From assembly GCA_000974665.1 (NCBI GenBank), contig BBSY01000001.1:277808-341807 (forward strand): DNA of 64,000 bases, in the 5' to 3' direction. Below, piece after piece: positions 54,350-63,097 of this stretch (position 1 is its first letter; every line of letters starts with the position of its first letter). Source of the stretch: an alpha proteobacterium U9-1i (GTDB taxonomy: Bacteria; Pseudomonadota; Alphaproteobacteria; Caulobacterales; Aquidulcibacteraceae). The notes under the pieces are model-generated. The model was not told the origin of the DNA. It searched no databases and saw only the letters and a list, made by a program, of their open reading frames with translations. The translations under genes were made by a program, and so were the position numbers.

Positions 54350-54649
54350 ATGAAAACTCTGATCCCCCTCGCGGCGCTCATTCTGCTCGCCGCCTGCGCA
54401 AGCACTGGCGGCGGCGCGATGGGCCCCCGCAATGATTGGCGCTGCCAAGGCGGCAGCGCGTTCTCCGCGCGCATCAAAACCAACGGCTCGGCCGAAGTGT
54501 TCGCCGGCGGCCAAGTTTACAATTTGCCGCACGTCGAATCCGGCTCGGGCGCGCGCTATTCAAACGGCGCGGTGGAATATTGGGAACGCGGCGGTGAAGC
54601 CACGCTCAACGGCGCCCAAGGCGGCCCGTACACGAATTGCCGCCGCTAA
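54350..54649 (+). CDS. MliC-like lipoprotein, copy 1
   Basis: 99 residues. Lipobox 'LLAACAST'. The mature part follows the MliC pattern (W-x-C...VYNLPHV...GARYSNGAVEYW...C), the C-type lysozyme inhibitor fold, ending 'GGPYTNCRR'. It would sit in the periplasm or outer membrane and inhibit lysozyme. It is followed after 12 nt by a second related gene with the same ending, so they are a tandem duplication. The lysozyme-inhibitor function is inferred from the fold only. Confidence 0.7.
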   Translation: MKTLIPLAALILLAACASTGGGAMGPRNDWRCQGGSAFSARIKTNGSAEVFAGGQVYNLPHVESGSGARYSNGAVEYWERGGEATLNGAQGGPYTNCRR

Positions 54650-54661
54650 TTGAGGGACAAC

Positions 54662-54973
54662 ATGAAACGCACGACCCTGCTCATCGCTTCGCTCGCCGCG
54701 CTTGCAGCGTGTAGCTCAGCGCAATCGCTCGGTGAGGGTGAGCGCCTCAATTGGCGCTGTGACGGCGACAAGGCGTTCAGCCTTCGCTTCGCCGCCGGCG
54801 CGGTTGAGGCCTACGCCGCCGGCCAAACCCACTACCTCCAACCCACAGGCGACGGAATTTATTCCAATGGCGCGGTCACCTACACTGAAGGCGACAACAC
54901 TTCGCTGACTGGCGCGCCCGGCGGCCCGTACGAAAACTGCCGCCGCGCTGGAATGCTGCGCCGCCTGCTCTGA
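54662..54973 (+). CDS. MliC-like lipoprotein, copy 2
   Basis: 103 residues. Lipobox 'LAALAACSS'. It shares the NWRCDG opening, 'GIYSNGAVTYTEG' and 'GGPYENCRR' with copy 1, so both come from one ancestor by tandem duplication, although the middle has diverged. The ATG at 54662 is used; an upstream start at 54650 adds four residues. Its stop overlaps the ATG of the RNA methyltransferase gene (TGATG). Confidence 0.7.
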   Translation: MKRTTLLIASLAALAACSSAQSLGEGERLNWRCDGDKAFSLRFAAGAVEAYAAGQTHYLQPTGDGIYSNGAVTYTEGDNTSLTGAPGGPYENCRRAGMLRRLL

Positions 54974-55482
54974 TGCGCGGCTATTTCGGCATTGGCGCGG
55001 AGGATATCTCCAAGGCGATGAACCTTGGCGCGCTGATGCGCACCGCGCACGCGTTTGGCGCAAGTTTCTTCTTCACCATCAATGCACATCCGAAAGTGCG
55101 CGAGGCGTACAATTCGGACACTTCGCGCAGCTTCGATCACATGCCGTACTATCCGTGGCCGTCGCTCGATGAGATGCGGCTGCCAAAAGGCTGCGCGCTC
55201 GTCGGCGTTGAGCTGACCGACGATGCGGTGGAGCTGCCGCGCTTCCAGCATCCTCAATCCGCCGCCTATGTGCTTGGCCGCGAGCGCGGCTCGCTGTCGC
55301 CCGAATTGCTTGCGCGTTGCAAGCATGTGGTGAAAATCCCGACCAAGTTTTGCGTCAATGTCGGCCTCGCCGGCGCGCTGGTGATGTACGATCGCCTGCT
55401 CGCGCACGGCGGCTACCCCGCCCGTCCGATCATGCCCGGCGGCCCGCCGCCCGAAATGTCGGAAATGCTGCGCAAGAAATAG
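54973..55482 (+). CDS. SpoU/TrmH-family RNA methyltransferase
   Basis: 169-residue 2'-O-methyltransferase of the SPOUT class. 'MNLGALMRTAHAFGAS' and 'YVLGRERGSLSP' and 'IPTKFCVNVGLAGALVMYD' are the three knot-forming motifs. Target RNA (tRNA or rRNA) is uncertain; length is at the short end, like TrmL-type enzymes. Its start overlaps the MliC-like gene stop (TGATG), so they are translationally coupled. rlmN follows 86 nt later. Confidence 0.88.
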   Translation: MRGYFGIGAEDISKAMNLGALMRTAHAFGASFFFTINAHPKVREAYNSDTSRSFDHMPYYPWPSLDEMRLPKGCALVGVELTDDAVELPRFQHPQSAAYVLGRERGSLSPELLARCKHVVKIPTKFCVNVGLAGALVMYDRLLAHGGYPARPIMPGGPPPEMSEMLRKK

Positions 55483-55568
55483 CGCGCGGCTCAAACTCGA
55501 CGATACGCCGCACCCCCTCTCCTAGAGGGGAGGGGGTCGCGAGAGCTGCTTAAGGGTAGCGTTGTAAG

Positions 55569-56741
55569 GTGTTGGGCATTGCCCCCGCCGCGCGCGATCC
55601 CCATAACTCGCGCGTGAGCTCACCACTTCCCTCTCTGGCCGGCCTCTCCAAGGCTGCGCTCGCGGAAAAGCTTGTCGCCGTCGGCGTCGAGCCGGGAAAG
55701 GCGCGCATGCGCGCTGAGCAATTGTGGCGCTGGATTTACCATTATGGCGTGACTGATTTCGCCGCCATGACGAACGTCGCCAAGGAATTGCGCGCGACGC
55801 TCGCCCAGCACTATACGCTGGCGCGCCCAGAAATCGTGACGCAGCAAGTGAGCACGGACGGCACGCGCAAATGGCTGATCCGGCTCGGGCCAGGTACGGA
55901 AGCGGAGTGCGTGTTCATTCCCGATGTCGGCCGCTCCGGCGCGCTCTGCGTGTCGAGCCAAGTCGGCTGTACGTTGAACTGCACGTTCTGCCACACCGGC
56001 ACGCAAAAGCTGGTGCGCAACCTCACCGCCGCCGAAATTGTGCTGCAGGTGATGATCGCCCGCGACGCGCTCGAAGAATGGCCCACGCCCGCGCGGCCGC
56101 TCAACGATGGCGACCGCAAGCTCACAAACCTCGTGTTCATGGGCATGGGCGAGCCGCTCTACAATCTCGACAATGTCGACGAAGCCATCGCCACGATCGC
56201 TGATGGCGACGGCATTTCGATCGGCCGCCGCCGCATGACGGTGAGCACCGCCGGCGTCGCACCGAAGATCAAGGAATTGGGCGAGCGCACCGGCGCGATG
56301 CTGGCGATCTCGTTGCACGCGACGAATGACGAATTGCGCAATCAGCTCGTGCCGCTGAACAAGAAATACAACCTCGAAGAATTGTTCGCCGCGATCCGCA
56401 CCTATCCGTCGCTCAACAACGCCAAGCGGGTGACATTCGAATATGTGATGCTGAAGGGCGTGAACGACACGATCCCGGAAGCGAAAGCGCTCGTGAAGCT
56501 GCTCGCCGGCATTCCAGCGAAGATCAATCTGATCCCATTCAATCCTTGGCCGGGCAGCCCGTACGAGTGTTCCGACTGGGCGACGATTGAAGCTTTTGCC
56601 GAGGTGTTGAACCGCGCGGGCTATTCTTCACCGATCCGCACGCCGCGCGGCCGCGACATCCTCGCCGCGTGCGGCCAGCTCCGCAGCGAAAGCGTGAAGG
56701 TCCGCGCCAGCGAGCGCGCGAAGGTGGAAGCCTCCAGCTAA
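55569..56741 (+). CDS. rlmN: 23S rRNA (adenine(2503)-C(2))-methyltransferase RlmN
   Basis: About 390-residue radical-SAM enzyme that methylates A2503 of 23S rRNA and A37 of some tRNAs. The 4Fe-4S site is C-x3-C-x2-C in '[11 protein letters not shown]', and the second catalytic Cys is in 'DILAACGQL'. '[10 protein letters not shown]' and 'STAGVAP' are further signatures. Starts at GTG 55569 or GTG 55614; the second leaves a family-like N-terminus and neither has a strong ribosome site. A palindromic repeat lies just after the stop. Confidence 0.96.
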   Translation: MLGIAPAARDPHNSRVSSPLPSLAGLSKAALAEKLVAVGVEPGKARMRAEQLWRWIYHYGVTDFAAMTNVAKELRATLAQHYTLARPEIVTQQVSTDGTRKWLIRLGPGTEAECVFIPDVGRSGALCVSSQVGCTLNCTFCHTGTQKLVRNLTAAEIVLQVMIARDALEEWPTPARPLNDGDRKLTNLVFMGMGEPLYNLDNVDEAIATIADGDGISIGRRRMTVSTAGVAPKIKELGERTGAMLAISLHATNDELRNQLVPLNKKYNLEELFAAIRTYPSLNNAKRVTFEYVMLKGVNDTIPEAKALVKLLAGIPAKINLIPFNPWPGSPYECSDWATIEAFAEVLNRAGYSSPIRTPRGRDILAACGQLRSESVKVRASERAKVEASS

Positions 56742-56750
56742 AAATCGGTC

Positions 56751-56785
56751 GTCATCCCGAAGCCGCGAAGCGGCATCCGGGACCC
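56751..56785. repeat. Palindromic intergenic element after rlmN
   Basis: Inner repeat GCCGC-GAA-GCGGC (56762-56774) within outer CCCG/CGGG arms (56756-56759, 56778-56781). The GTCATCCCG...ATCCGGGA pattern is a common bacterial REP-like form in alphaproteobacteria. It may act as the rlmN terminator or as a dispersed repeat. Confidence 0.6.
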
Positions 56786-56836
56786 AGGGGCTACAAACGA
56801 AGACCATTACTTGACTTTATCAACTATCTCGCCAAC

Positions 56837-57283
56837 ATGACGCCAATGCCTCCGCCCTCTGCCCGCGACATCGCCGCGATGCGGCGTTTCAATCGCTTCT
56901 ACACACGCAAGCTCGGCCTGTTGCGCCGCACCTTCCTCGATAGCCCCTACACATTGGGCGAAATGCGCGTGCTGTTTGAAATCCGCCAACGCCCCGGGCT
57001 CACCGCGACCGACATCATCGGCGATCTCGATCTCGATGCGGCGTACCTCTCGCGCCTTCTGTCGCGCTTCGACAAGCTTAAGCTCATCAGCCGCGTCGCC
57101 AGCGCCAGCGACGCGCGCGTCTACCATTTGCGCCTCACCGCTGCGGGGGAGGCCGCCGTCAACGAAACCGATGTGCGTCAAGCCGCCCAAACGAAAGCGC
57201 AGCTCGCGCATCTGAGCGCCGCCGAGCGCAAGCGCCTCACGGACGCCATGCAAACCATCGAAACGCTGCTGAGCCGCGCATGA
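56837..57283 (+). CDS. MarR-family transcriptional regulator
   Basis: 148-residue regulator: the winged-helix includes 'RPGLTATDIIGDLDLDAAYL' and 'LISRVASASDARVYHLRLT'. ATGs at 56837 and 56846 are both possible. A weak dyad TTGA-CTTTA-TCAA at 56811-56823 precedes it. Its stop overlaps the start of a GNAT gene (ATGA), a gene pair seen often, so it likely controls its partner. Confidence 0.85.
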   Translation: MTPMPPPSARDIAAMRRFNRFYTRKLGLLRRTFLDSPYTLGEMRVLFEIRQRPGLTATDIIGDLDLDAAYLSRLLSRFDKLKLISRVASASDARVYHLRLTAAGEAAVNETDVRQAAQTKAQLAHLSAAERKRLTDAMQTIETLLSRA

Positions 57284-57957
57284 ACCATCCGCTCGACAAA
57301 CCGATTTGGAGCGCGCTCGCGAGCCGGCAGGCGCATTTCGCGGTTGGCGGCGATCTCGCGCGCGCCTTCCCCGCCGACGTTAGCCCTTTCGCCGCCGCGC
57401 GTGACGGCGCGCCCGAAGCCGTCGATGCGCTTGCCGCGCTCGTTCCTGCCGAAGCTGACATTTCCTTACTCGAAGTCTCGCCACCGCAAGCGCCGCCGCA
57501 CATCGCCGCGACGGAACTTGTCGGCGTGCAAATGGTGCTCAACGCTTTCCCCGCCGGCGGCGCTAAGCACAACATCGTCGCCCTCGGCGATGCGGACGCC
57601 GAAGAAATGTTGGCGCTTGCCCTGCTCACCAAGCCCGGCCCCTTCCGCACCCGCACCCACAAGATGGGCCGCTTCATCGGCATTCGCGACGGAAGCCGCC
57701 TCGTCGCCATGGGCGGCGAACGCCTCGCGCTAGATGGTTTCACCGAAGTCACCGCGCTCTGCACGCACCCGGACTATCGCGGGCGCGGCTACGGCGAGGC
57801 GTTGTTGCGGGCGGTCGGCAAGCGCATCATCGACGACGGCCTAACGCCGTTCCTTCACGTCTACGCGTCCAACACCGGGGCGATCGCGCTTTACCAACGC
57901 ATGGGCTTTGCCATTCGCGCGAACGTCACCCATGCGATCTGGAAGCGTGCGCCCTAA
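57280..57957 (+). CDS. GNAT-family N-acetyltransferase
   Basis: 225-residue protein whose C-terminal half is a GNAT fold: 'THPDYRGRGYGEALLRAVGK' is the acetyl-CoA loop (Q/RxxGxG/A), followed by 'LHVYASNTGAIALYQRMGF'. The N-terminal 100 residues are a separate, less conserved domain. The ATG overlaps the MarR gene (4 nt). The substrate is unknown; MarR control suggests a detoxification role (inference). Confidence 0.87.
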   Translation: MNHPLDKPIWSALASRQAHFAVGGDLARAFPADVSPFAAARDGAPEAVDALAALVPAEADISLLEVSPPQAPPHIAATELVGVQMVLNAFPAGGAKHNIVALGDADAEEMLALALLTKPGPFRTRTHKMGRFIGIRDGSRLVAMGGERLALDGFTEVTALCTHPDYRGRGYGEALLRAVGKRIIDDGLTPFLHVYASNTGAIALYQRMGFAIRANVTHAIWKRAP

Positions 57958-57975
57958 ACAGGCTACACTCCCGCC

Positions 57976-58488
57976 ATGACCACGCCCACCCTCACCGCGC
58001 CCGGCATCGTGCTGCGTCCGCTCGTCATCGCTGACGCCGAGGCCCTGTTCGCCGCGCACGGCGACGAAACCACACACACTTATTGGTCGAGCCCGGCGCA
58101 CAAAAGCGTGACGGAGACGGGCGCCTACATTCAGAGCACGCTCGATATTTCAGGCGCGAGCGTTTGGGCGATCACGGAAAGCGGCGGCGGCGCGTTGGGG
58201 CGCATCGGCCTGTTCGTTGAGCGCGAGGGCGTCGGCGAGATCGGCATCATCATGCGCCCGGACGCCTCTGGACGTGGGCTCGCCTCGAAGGCGCTGCAAC
58301 TGGTCGTCGCGCACGGCTTCAGCGCGCTCGGCCTCCACCGCATCGCCGCCGACATCGACCCGGACAACACCTCGTCGCTTTCGCTGTTTCTGCGCGCCGG
58401 CTTCCAGCGCGAGGGTTTGCTCAAGGGCAATTGGAAAACGCACCTCGGCATTCGCGACAGCGTGCTCCTGGGCAAACTCAAGCCCTAG
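57976..58488 (+). CDS. RimJ/RimL-type GNAT acetyltransferase
   Basis: 170-residue GNAT enzyme. 'GIVLRPLVIADAEALFAAHG' at the start, 'MRPDASGRGLASKALQLVV' (acetyl-CoA loop) and 'DPDNTSSLSLFLRAGFQREG' are standard for the RimJ/RimL branch. The substrate could be a protein N-terminus or a small amine. It starts 18 nt after the previous GNAT gene, same strand. Confidence 0.88.
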   Translation: MTTPTLTAPGIVLRPLVIADAEALFAAHGDETTHTYWSSPAHKSVTETGAYIQSTLDISGASVWAITESGGGALGRIGLFVEREGVGEIGIIMRPDASGRGLASKALQLVVAHGFSALGLHRIAADIDPDNTSSLSLFLRAGFQREGLLKGNWKTHLGIRDSVLLGKLKP

Positions 58489-58557
58489 CCGAACGCTCTC
58501 GACAATCGCCCACGGATGCGCTCGAACAATGGGAACACGTCCGTCGGAGAATGAAGC

Positions 58558-58959
58558 ATGAAAGCCTTGTCCGTCGCGTTCGCGCTTGTCCTCGCCGCGT
58601 GCACGCCGCCCGCCGCGCAGCCAACGGCGGAAGCGCCCGCCGCCAGCGTCGCGGACGCGACAAGCGCCAAGCCCGTTGATGCCGCGCCAGCTCCCGCGCC
58701 AGCCGCCACCGCGATCAGTGCGGACGCGCTGGTCGGCCGCTGGGGCGATAATGGCGATTGCACCAAGGACATCGTGTTCGCCGCCGATGGCACGTTCCGG
58801 TCCTACACTGGCGGCTCGGGTCGCTGGTCGCTCAATGGGGACCGCGTCACCATGGCGGGCCAAGGCGGCACGTTCGAAGTGCGCGTCGAGTCGGTGAACG
58901 CGAACCAAATGATCGTCGGCAATCCGGATGGCTCGTTCGGCATTTCGCAACGCTGCTAA
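58558..58959 (+). CDS. Small lipoprotein of unknown function
   Basis: 133 residues. Lipobox 'LVLAACTPP'. A low-complexity Ala/Pro linker (about residues 18-55) leads to a small beta domain: 'VGRWGDNGDCTKDIVF' and 'GRWSLNGDRVTMAGQGG', of the G-x-W type seen in lipocalin-like folds. Function unknown. 69 nt after the second GNAT gene. Confidence 0.65.
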   Translation: MKALSVAFALVLAACTPPAAQPTAEAPAASVADATSAKPVDAAPAPAPAATAISADALVGRWGDNGDCTKDIVFAADGTFRSYTGGSGRWSLNGDRVTMAGQGGTFEVRVESVNANQMIVGNPDGSFGISQRC

Positions 58960-59018
58960 CGCTGGACATTACGCGCCCGAAACGCGCTCGCGCCGCCGAC
59001 TCATGTTAAGCGCGACCG

Positions 59019-59426
59019 ATGCAAGCAACCGCCCAAGCCATCGCCATCATCCTCGCCGGCGCCTCGCTGGGCTGGATCATGCTGTTCTCGTTCGTGCTCT
59101 CGCCGGTCGCGTTCAAGACGTTTGACCAGGGCCGCGCCGAACGCATCGTCAAGCAGGTGATGAATTCGGGCCACGGCATCCTGGGTCTGATCGCCTTCGC
59201 CGCGAGCATGGCCGCACTTGCCGCTGGCGCGCCGGGCGGCGCAATGGTGGCGGCAATCGCCGCAATCTTCGCGTTCCTGTGCAAGTTCGCGTTGGCGCCA
59301 CGCGAGGACAAGCCGATCAAAGGCCATCGCGTGCTGAAAACCGCACGCATCGTCGCCTCCGGCCTCACCGCCGCGATCATGCCGGTGCTGATCGGCGCAA
59401 TCGTTCTGACGCTGCTGGGTATCTAA
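59019..59426 (+). CDS. DUF4149-like membrane protein
   Basis: 135 residues with four hydrophobic helices: about 5-30, 50-70, 75-92 and 110-134. 'GWIMLFSFVLSPVAFKTF' and 'GHGILGLIAFAAS' resemble the TMEM205/DUF4149 family. No function is known. Its stop codon overlaps the convergent phospholipase-like gene by 4 nt. Confidence 0.7.
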   Translation: MQATAQAIAIILAGASLGWIMLFSFVLSPVAFKTFDQGRAERIVKQVMNSGHGILGLIAFAASMAALAAGAPGGAMVAAIAAIFAFLCKFALAPREDKPIKGHRVLKTARIVASGLTAAIMPVLIGAIVLTLLGI

Positions 59427-61105
59427 GCGGCGGCGCTCGCCCGCGAGCGCGCGCGGTTTGCGAGATCAATCCAATCGGCGACGTCGTGCTCCGTCGGCGC
59501 GGGCGCACTGCCCCACGCGCGCTGACCTTCATCGCTGATGCCCCATTGCGCGATCGCTTCGGTGAGATCGTGCGCATCCATGTCGGCAAGCTCACTTGCA
59601 TCGCGCACGCCGCAGGCAACGAGCGCTTGTGCTTCGCGCGACTTCAGGCCGGGCACCGTGCAGGCGAGCATCGCTTGCGCCTGCCAGTCGCGGATCACCT
59701 GTGCGGAAATGTGGCGCGCTTCGAGCGCGGCGCTGCGATCCGGCGACAACGCCAACAAGTCGGCGACCGTGCGCACGCCCAAAGCTTCAAGGCGCCGCGC
59801 GGTCTTCGGGCCGATCGACGGCGCCTTCTCGACCGGCGCCCCGCCGTCGAGCGAGAATTTCGGCAGCGGCGCGTTTGGTGAACGCACGCCCGGCGGCAGT
59901 TCTGGCAAGCCGCGCTGCGGCTTCGGCGCGCGCTCAGGCTTCGGCGCTTCTGTTCGCACCGGGGCACGTGCTTCCACGACTGGTCTTGGCGCTTCGGCGA
60001 TCTTTGGCGCAATCGCTTCGGCCTTCGCCGGCCTCGGCGTCTCAACCTTCGGCGCTTCAGTTTTCACCACTTTCGGCGTGGGCGCTGGTTTTTCGACTTT
60101 CGGCTTTGCCGCTTTGCGTCCGCGCGCCTTCGCGCCAGCGCCCGCCTTGGCGCCAGTCTCGCGCGGCCACTTGGCGTCGAGCGAAGAGAGCGGCGTTTTC
60201 AGCACCTCGGCCGCGTAGAGCGCGCGCACGACCTTGTCGTCCTCGCCCAACGTCTTCCGCACCTTGCCGGTGCGGCGGAATTCCTCGTACTGCGCCTCGA
60301 CTTCTTTGCGCGACGCCGCGTCGTCCATCAGCTTCAGCACACTCTGAATTGGCATCTCAAGCGCCAGGAAGAATGCCTGCAGATTGCCGCCGACCTTCGG
60401 CGGCTTCACCGCTGCTTCCGCGAACGCGCGATCCAAGATGCGTGACAAGCCGATCGCCGCATGGCCGACGAGCTTGGCGATCGCATCCTTCAGCTCTTGA
60501 TCGAGACCAGACGGCGGATCCTTCACGCCGAGCTCGAAATTGTAGTGCTCGAGAATGGTTTCGTAGTGCGGGTTGGACGCAAGTGCGCCTTCCTTCACCA
60601 TCGCCGCCAGCCAGTGATCGCCGTCGGGCACGGCGACGTTCGGATAGCCGCCGAGATCGCGCTCAAGAATCTGCTGAAACGTCTTGTAGGATTTCGAGAA
60701 GCTCCACTCCACCGCGCGATGGATGACGCCCTCTTCCTCAGTCTGATGCGTATGGAACGGCTGAATCGGATCGACGTAATAATGGCTCATCACGCCCGCG
60801 CACCAGGCAGCGTGCTTCCAGTCCTGCTCCTTCATCGCCCGCACGGCGCGGCGGTACCATTCCTCACACGCCTCAACCGCGCCGCCCCAATCGCCGTCGC
60901 GAACGTGCAGCACGTGGTTCTTGAAGTCCTTGAACTCTTCATCCGGCGCCTTCGCGCCGGCGAGATATTCCACGTGATAGTGAAGCAGCAGATCGCGCCA
61001 CGCTTCGGCGTCCGGCGACTGCAAATGCCGCAGCGCATCGACCGCCAAGCGGTGATGGTTCGAGCGGCAACGGCTCGCGAACACGACAGAATAGAGAAGC
61101 GACAT
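59423..61105 (-). CDS. Zinc-dependent phospholipase-like / DUF4332 fusion
   Basis: 560 residues. The N-terminal half (about 1-290) resembles zinc-dependent phospholipase C or S1/P1 folds: 'WCAGVMSHYYVDPIQPFHTH' holds metal-binding His and Asp. A Lys/Ala/Pro-rich linker of about 110 residues follows. The C-terminus is a DUF4332 helix-hairpin-helix unit ('IGPKTARRLEALGVRTVADL', 'VPGLKSREAQALVACGVRDA'), a fold used for protein or DNA contact. No signal peptide is visible. Function unknown; the linker suggests two independently moving parts. Confidence 0.8.
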   Translation of the reverse strand: MSLLYSVVFASRCRSNHHRLAVDALRHLQSPDAEAWRDLLLHYHVEYLAGAKAPDEEFKDFKNHVLHVRDGDWGGAVEACEEWYRRAVRAMKEQDWKHAAWCAGVMSHYYVDPIQPFHTHQTEEEGVIHRAVEWSFSKSYKTFQQILERDLGGYPNVAVPDGDHWLAAMVKEGALASNPHYETILEHYNFELGVKDPPSGLDQELKDAIAKLVGHAAIGLSRILDRAFAEAAVKPPKVGGNLQAFFLALEMPIQSVLKLMDDAASRKEVEAQYEEFRRTGKVRKTLGEDDKVVRALYAAEVLKTPLSSLDAKWPRETGAKAGAGAKARGRKAAKPKVEKPAPTPKVVKTEAPKVETPRPAKAEAIAPKIAEAPRPVVEARAPVRTEAPKPERAPKPQRGLPELPPGVRSPNAPLPKFSLDGGAPVEKAPSIGPKTARRLEALGVRTVADLLALSPDRSAALEARHISAQVIRDWQAQAMLACTVPGLKSREAQALVACGVRDASELADMDAHDLTEAIAQWGISDEGQRAWGSAPAPTEHDVADWIDLANRARSRASAAA

Positions 61106-61181
61106 CGACGCCCCGGCCCCGCCTTACACATGAATGCAAGGTTAAGGCTTGGGGCGAATCCGTTAGCGACCGGTTAATCAG

Positions 61182-61291
61182 CTCCCCGGTTTACGGGGAG
61201 ATGCCAGCGCGCGCAGCGCGATGACTGAGGGGGAGCGTCTGTTCGCCCCCTCCGTCGCCTGTGGCGACACCTCCCCCGCGTTGCGGGGGAG
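61182..61291. repeat. Inverted pair of palindromic repeat units
   Basis: One unit, CTCCCC...GGGGAG-ATG...TGACTGAGGGGG (61182-61233), is followed by an inverted partner (61246-61291) in which CCCCCTCC...CTCCCCCGC...GCGGGGGAG mirrors it. A third unit is at 63937-63983. The pattern resembles common dispersed intergenic repeats. The repeats lie in the gap between the phospholipase-like gene and the DUF262 gene. Confidence 0.7.
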
Positions 61292-61295
61292 GAAA

Positions 61296-62975
61296 TCACG
61301 GCGTCGGGCCGTCCATACCGCGCACGAGGTCCCAATCAGCGCTCAGGATGCGGATCAGGCGCTCCTGGCGCTCCTCGATCGCCTCATAGGTCCAATCCTC
61401 GATGCCGACGATATCCTTGGTGAGCGCGTGCAGCGGGGGCGGCCCTGGGAAATTGAAGAACACCTTGCGCTTATCGGCATACGACCGATTGCCGGCGGCT
61501 TCGTTCTGCTTGTGCGTGATCAGCACGCAATTGCCGATCATGTTGGCCGCTTCATCGCGCAAGCCTTTGTCCGGGAAGCTGTCGGTCCACGCCGCGCCGC
61601 CGCTCTTCGGCAATACGTGCTCCACCGTTGCGTCGCTGCGCACGGTGAGATGCGAACCGCCGGGCATCGCCGCCTCCAGCCGCAGCATGATCAGCCGGCG
61701 CATGCGATCGCCTTTCGACGCGCGATGCAGGCGGGCGATGAAGCGCATGCGCTCACCTTCAGTCAGCTCCAGCGCGCCGCCTTTGCCGTAGAGCTTGCTG
61801 TCGTCACCCGCGAAACGCACCGCGCGCTCGTAGCGGCTCTCTTGACGGCCGCTATCGACAACAGACAACTCGCAAGCGAACGCATAGCGATCGAGCGCCT
61901 GAAAGAAACGCCGCGCGCGCTCTGGTTGGTCAGAATGTTCAACCAGGAACACCAAGGCCGCCGGCGCCCATTCCCATTCTTCAACCTGCTTCATCAAGCG
62001 AATGCGCCGGTTTACGTCGGCGCTGGCGCTGCCGACATCCACCGTTTCGTGGAAAATCGACAGCAGCGCGTTGGCATAACGCGGCAAGCGATCGAACAGG
62101 AACGTGCGCACGCCGCCCGCATCGACAATGGCGCGACGGAAGGAAAACAAGTCGCCCGGCGAGATCAAACGCGCGCCCGTCAACAGGAACGGCATCATGT
62201 TCAAGAGCGCGGCGAACTGCTCGCGCTGGAGGATAGCCTCGACCTCCTCCCATTTCCGCGCGGCGGCATCGGCTTCCTTTTCGCTCAACTCCGAATTCTC
62301 GAGCAAGTCACTCTTGATGATGTCGGCCTCGGACAACGGCGAGCCGCGCTTGTTCAGCGCGTTGAAGACAGTCTGCGCACAGCCGCGTTCGTCGGCATCG
62401 ACAACGTTCAGAGTGCAGCAGCGTGCGACGTACGACATGAAAGAATCAAGGTCGCGATCTTCCATGTGGCCGAGTTCAGCGTGGATCGTCCGCGCGGCGG
62501 CGGCGAGCAGATCTTTGGAATCGACACCCGTCTCCGGCAACTCGCGCAGCGCCGTGATGCGGTTCGGTTCCTGGACGTAGCCTTGAAAGAAGCTCGCGTC
62601 CTCCTCGCGAAGCGTTACGCGCGGCTCTCCGCCGTCCATGATTAGGCCCTGATAGTGCTTGCCGCGCTGTGGCAGCCGATCGCGCACGTAAGCGAAGATC
62701 ATCGTCAACGTCGCCAAACGCTGTTGGCCGTCGGCGATTTCATAGCGGCCCCGCGCGCTGCGCACGAGCACGATCTGGCCGATGAAGTAGAACGTCGCCT
62801 CGCGCTTGTAGGCCCGCCACAAATCCTGGATCAGCTGGCGCACCTCGCGCTCGGCCCACGTGTATGGCCGCTGGTAGCGCGGCATCTTGTAGAGCACTTT
62901 GCGCAGCAATACGCCGGCCAGATTGTAGATCTCGGACTTCAGCCCGATGGGCGTTTCGCCATACCCGATGGCCAT
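61296..62975 (-). CDS. DUF262-DUF1524 protein (GmrSD-like nuclease)
   Basis: 559 residues. N-terminal DUF262/ParB-like NTPase region: 'MPRYQRPYTW' (31-40), 'FYFIGQIVL' and 'IADGQQRLATLTMI' (80-93) with the DGQQR motif at 82-86. The C-terminus holds a DUF1524 HNH-type nuclease: 'VEHVLPKS' (His453), 'MIGNCVLITHKQN' and 'AAGNRSYADKR'. In the GmrSD type IV restriction enzyme these two halves cut glucosylated DNA of phages. It is alone: no methylase is next to it. Paired palindromes precede its start. Phage defence is the likely role but not proven. Confidence 0.88.
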   Translation of the reverse strand: MAIGYGETPIGLKSEIYNLAGVLLRKVLYKMPRYQRPYTWAEREVRQLIQDLWRAYKREATFYFIGQIVLVRSARGRYEIADGQQRLATLTMIFAYVRDRLPQRGKHYQGLIMDGGEPRVTLREEDASFFQGYVQEPNRITALRELPETGVDSKDLLAAAARTIHAELGHMEDRDLDSFMSYVARCCTLNVVDADERGCAQTVFNALNKRGSPLSEADIIKSDLLENSELSEKEADAAARKWEEVEAILQREQFAALLNMMPFLLTGARLISPGDLFSFRRAIVDAGGVRTFLFDRLPRYANALLSIFHETVDVGSASADVNRRIRLMKQVEEWEWAPAALVFLVEHSDQPERARRFFQALDRYAFACELSVVDSGRQESRYERAVRFAGDDSKLYGKGGALELTEGERMRFIARLHRASKGDRMRRLIMLRLEAAMPGGSHLTVRSDATVEHVLPKSGGAAWTDSFPDKGLRDEAANMIGNCVLITHKQNEAAGNRSYADKRKVFFNFPGPPPLHALTKDIVGIEDWTYEAIEERQERLIRILSADWDLVRGMDGPTP

Positions 62976-62996
62976 GCCGCGTTCTCCCCGCGTGAC

Positions 62997-63085
62997 TTTT
63001 CTGAAACCATCGTGAGCGCCCGCGACTGCAAGCGCAACGCGCGAAACGTTGCATTGGACGACCGCCGTCCAAATGTTTCAGAAAA
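62997..63085. promoter_or_regulatory. Palindrome-rich region upstream of the DUF262 gene
   Basis: Two 9-bp palindromes of the form TTTCWGAAA (centres 63002 and 63080, 78 nt apart) lie in inverted context: TTTTCTGAAAC (62997-63007) and GTTTCAGAAAA (63075-63085) are 11-bp inverted repeats. Between them are dyads GCAACG/CGTTGC (63034-63052) and TTGGACG/CGTCCAA (63054-63072). The latter could be the murI terminator; the outer pair could be operator sites or the base of a large RNA hairpin. Confidence 0.5.
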
Positions 63086-63097
63086 GGCACAATGCGA

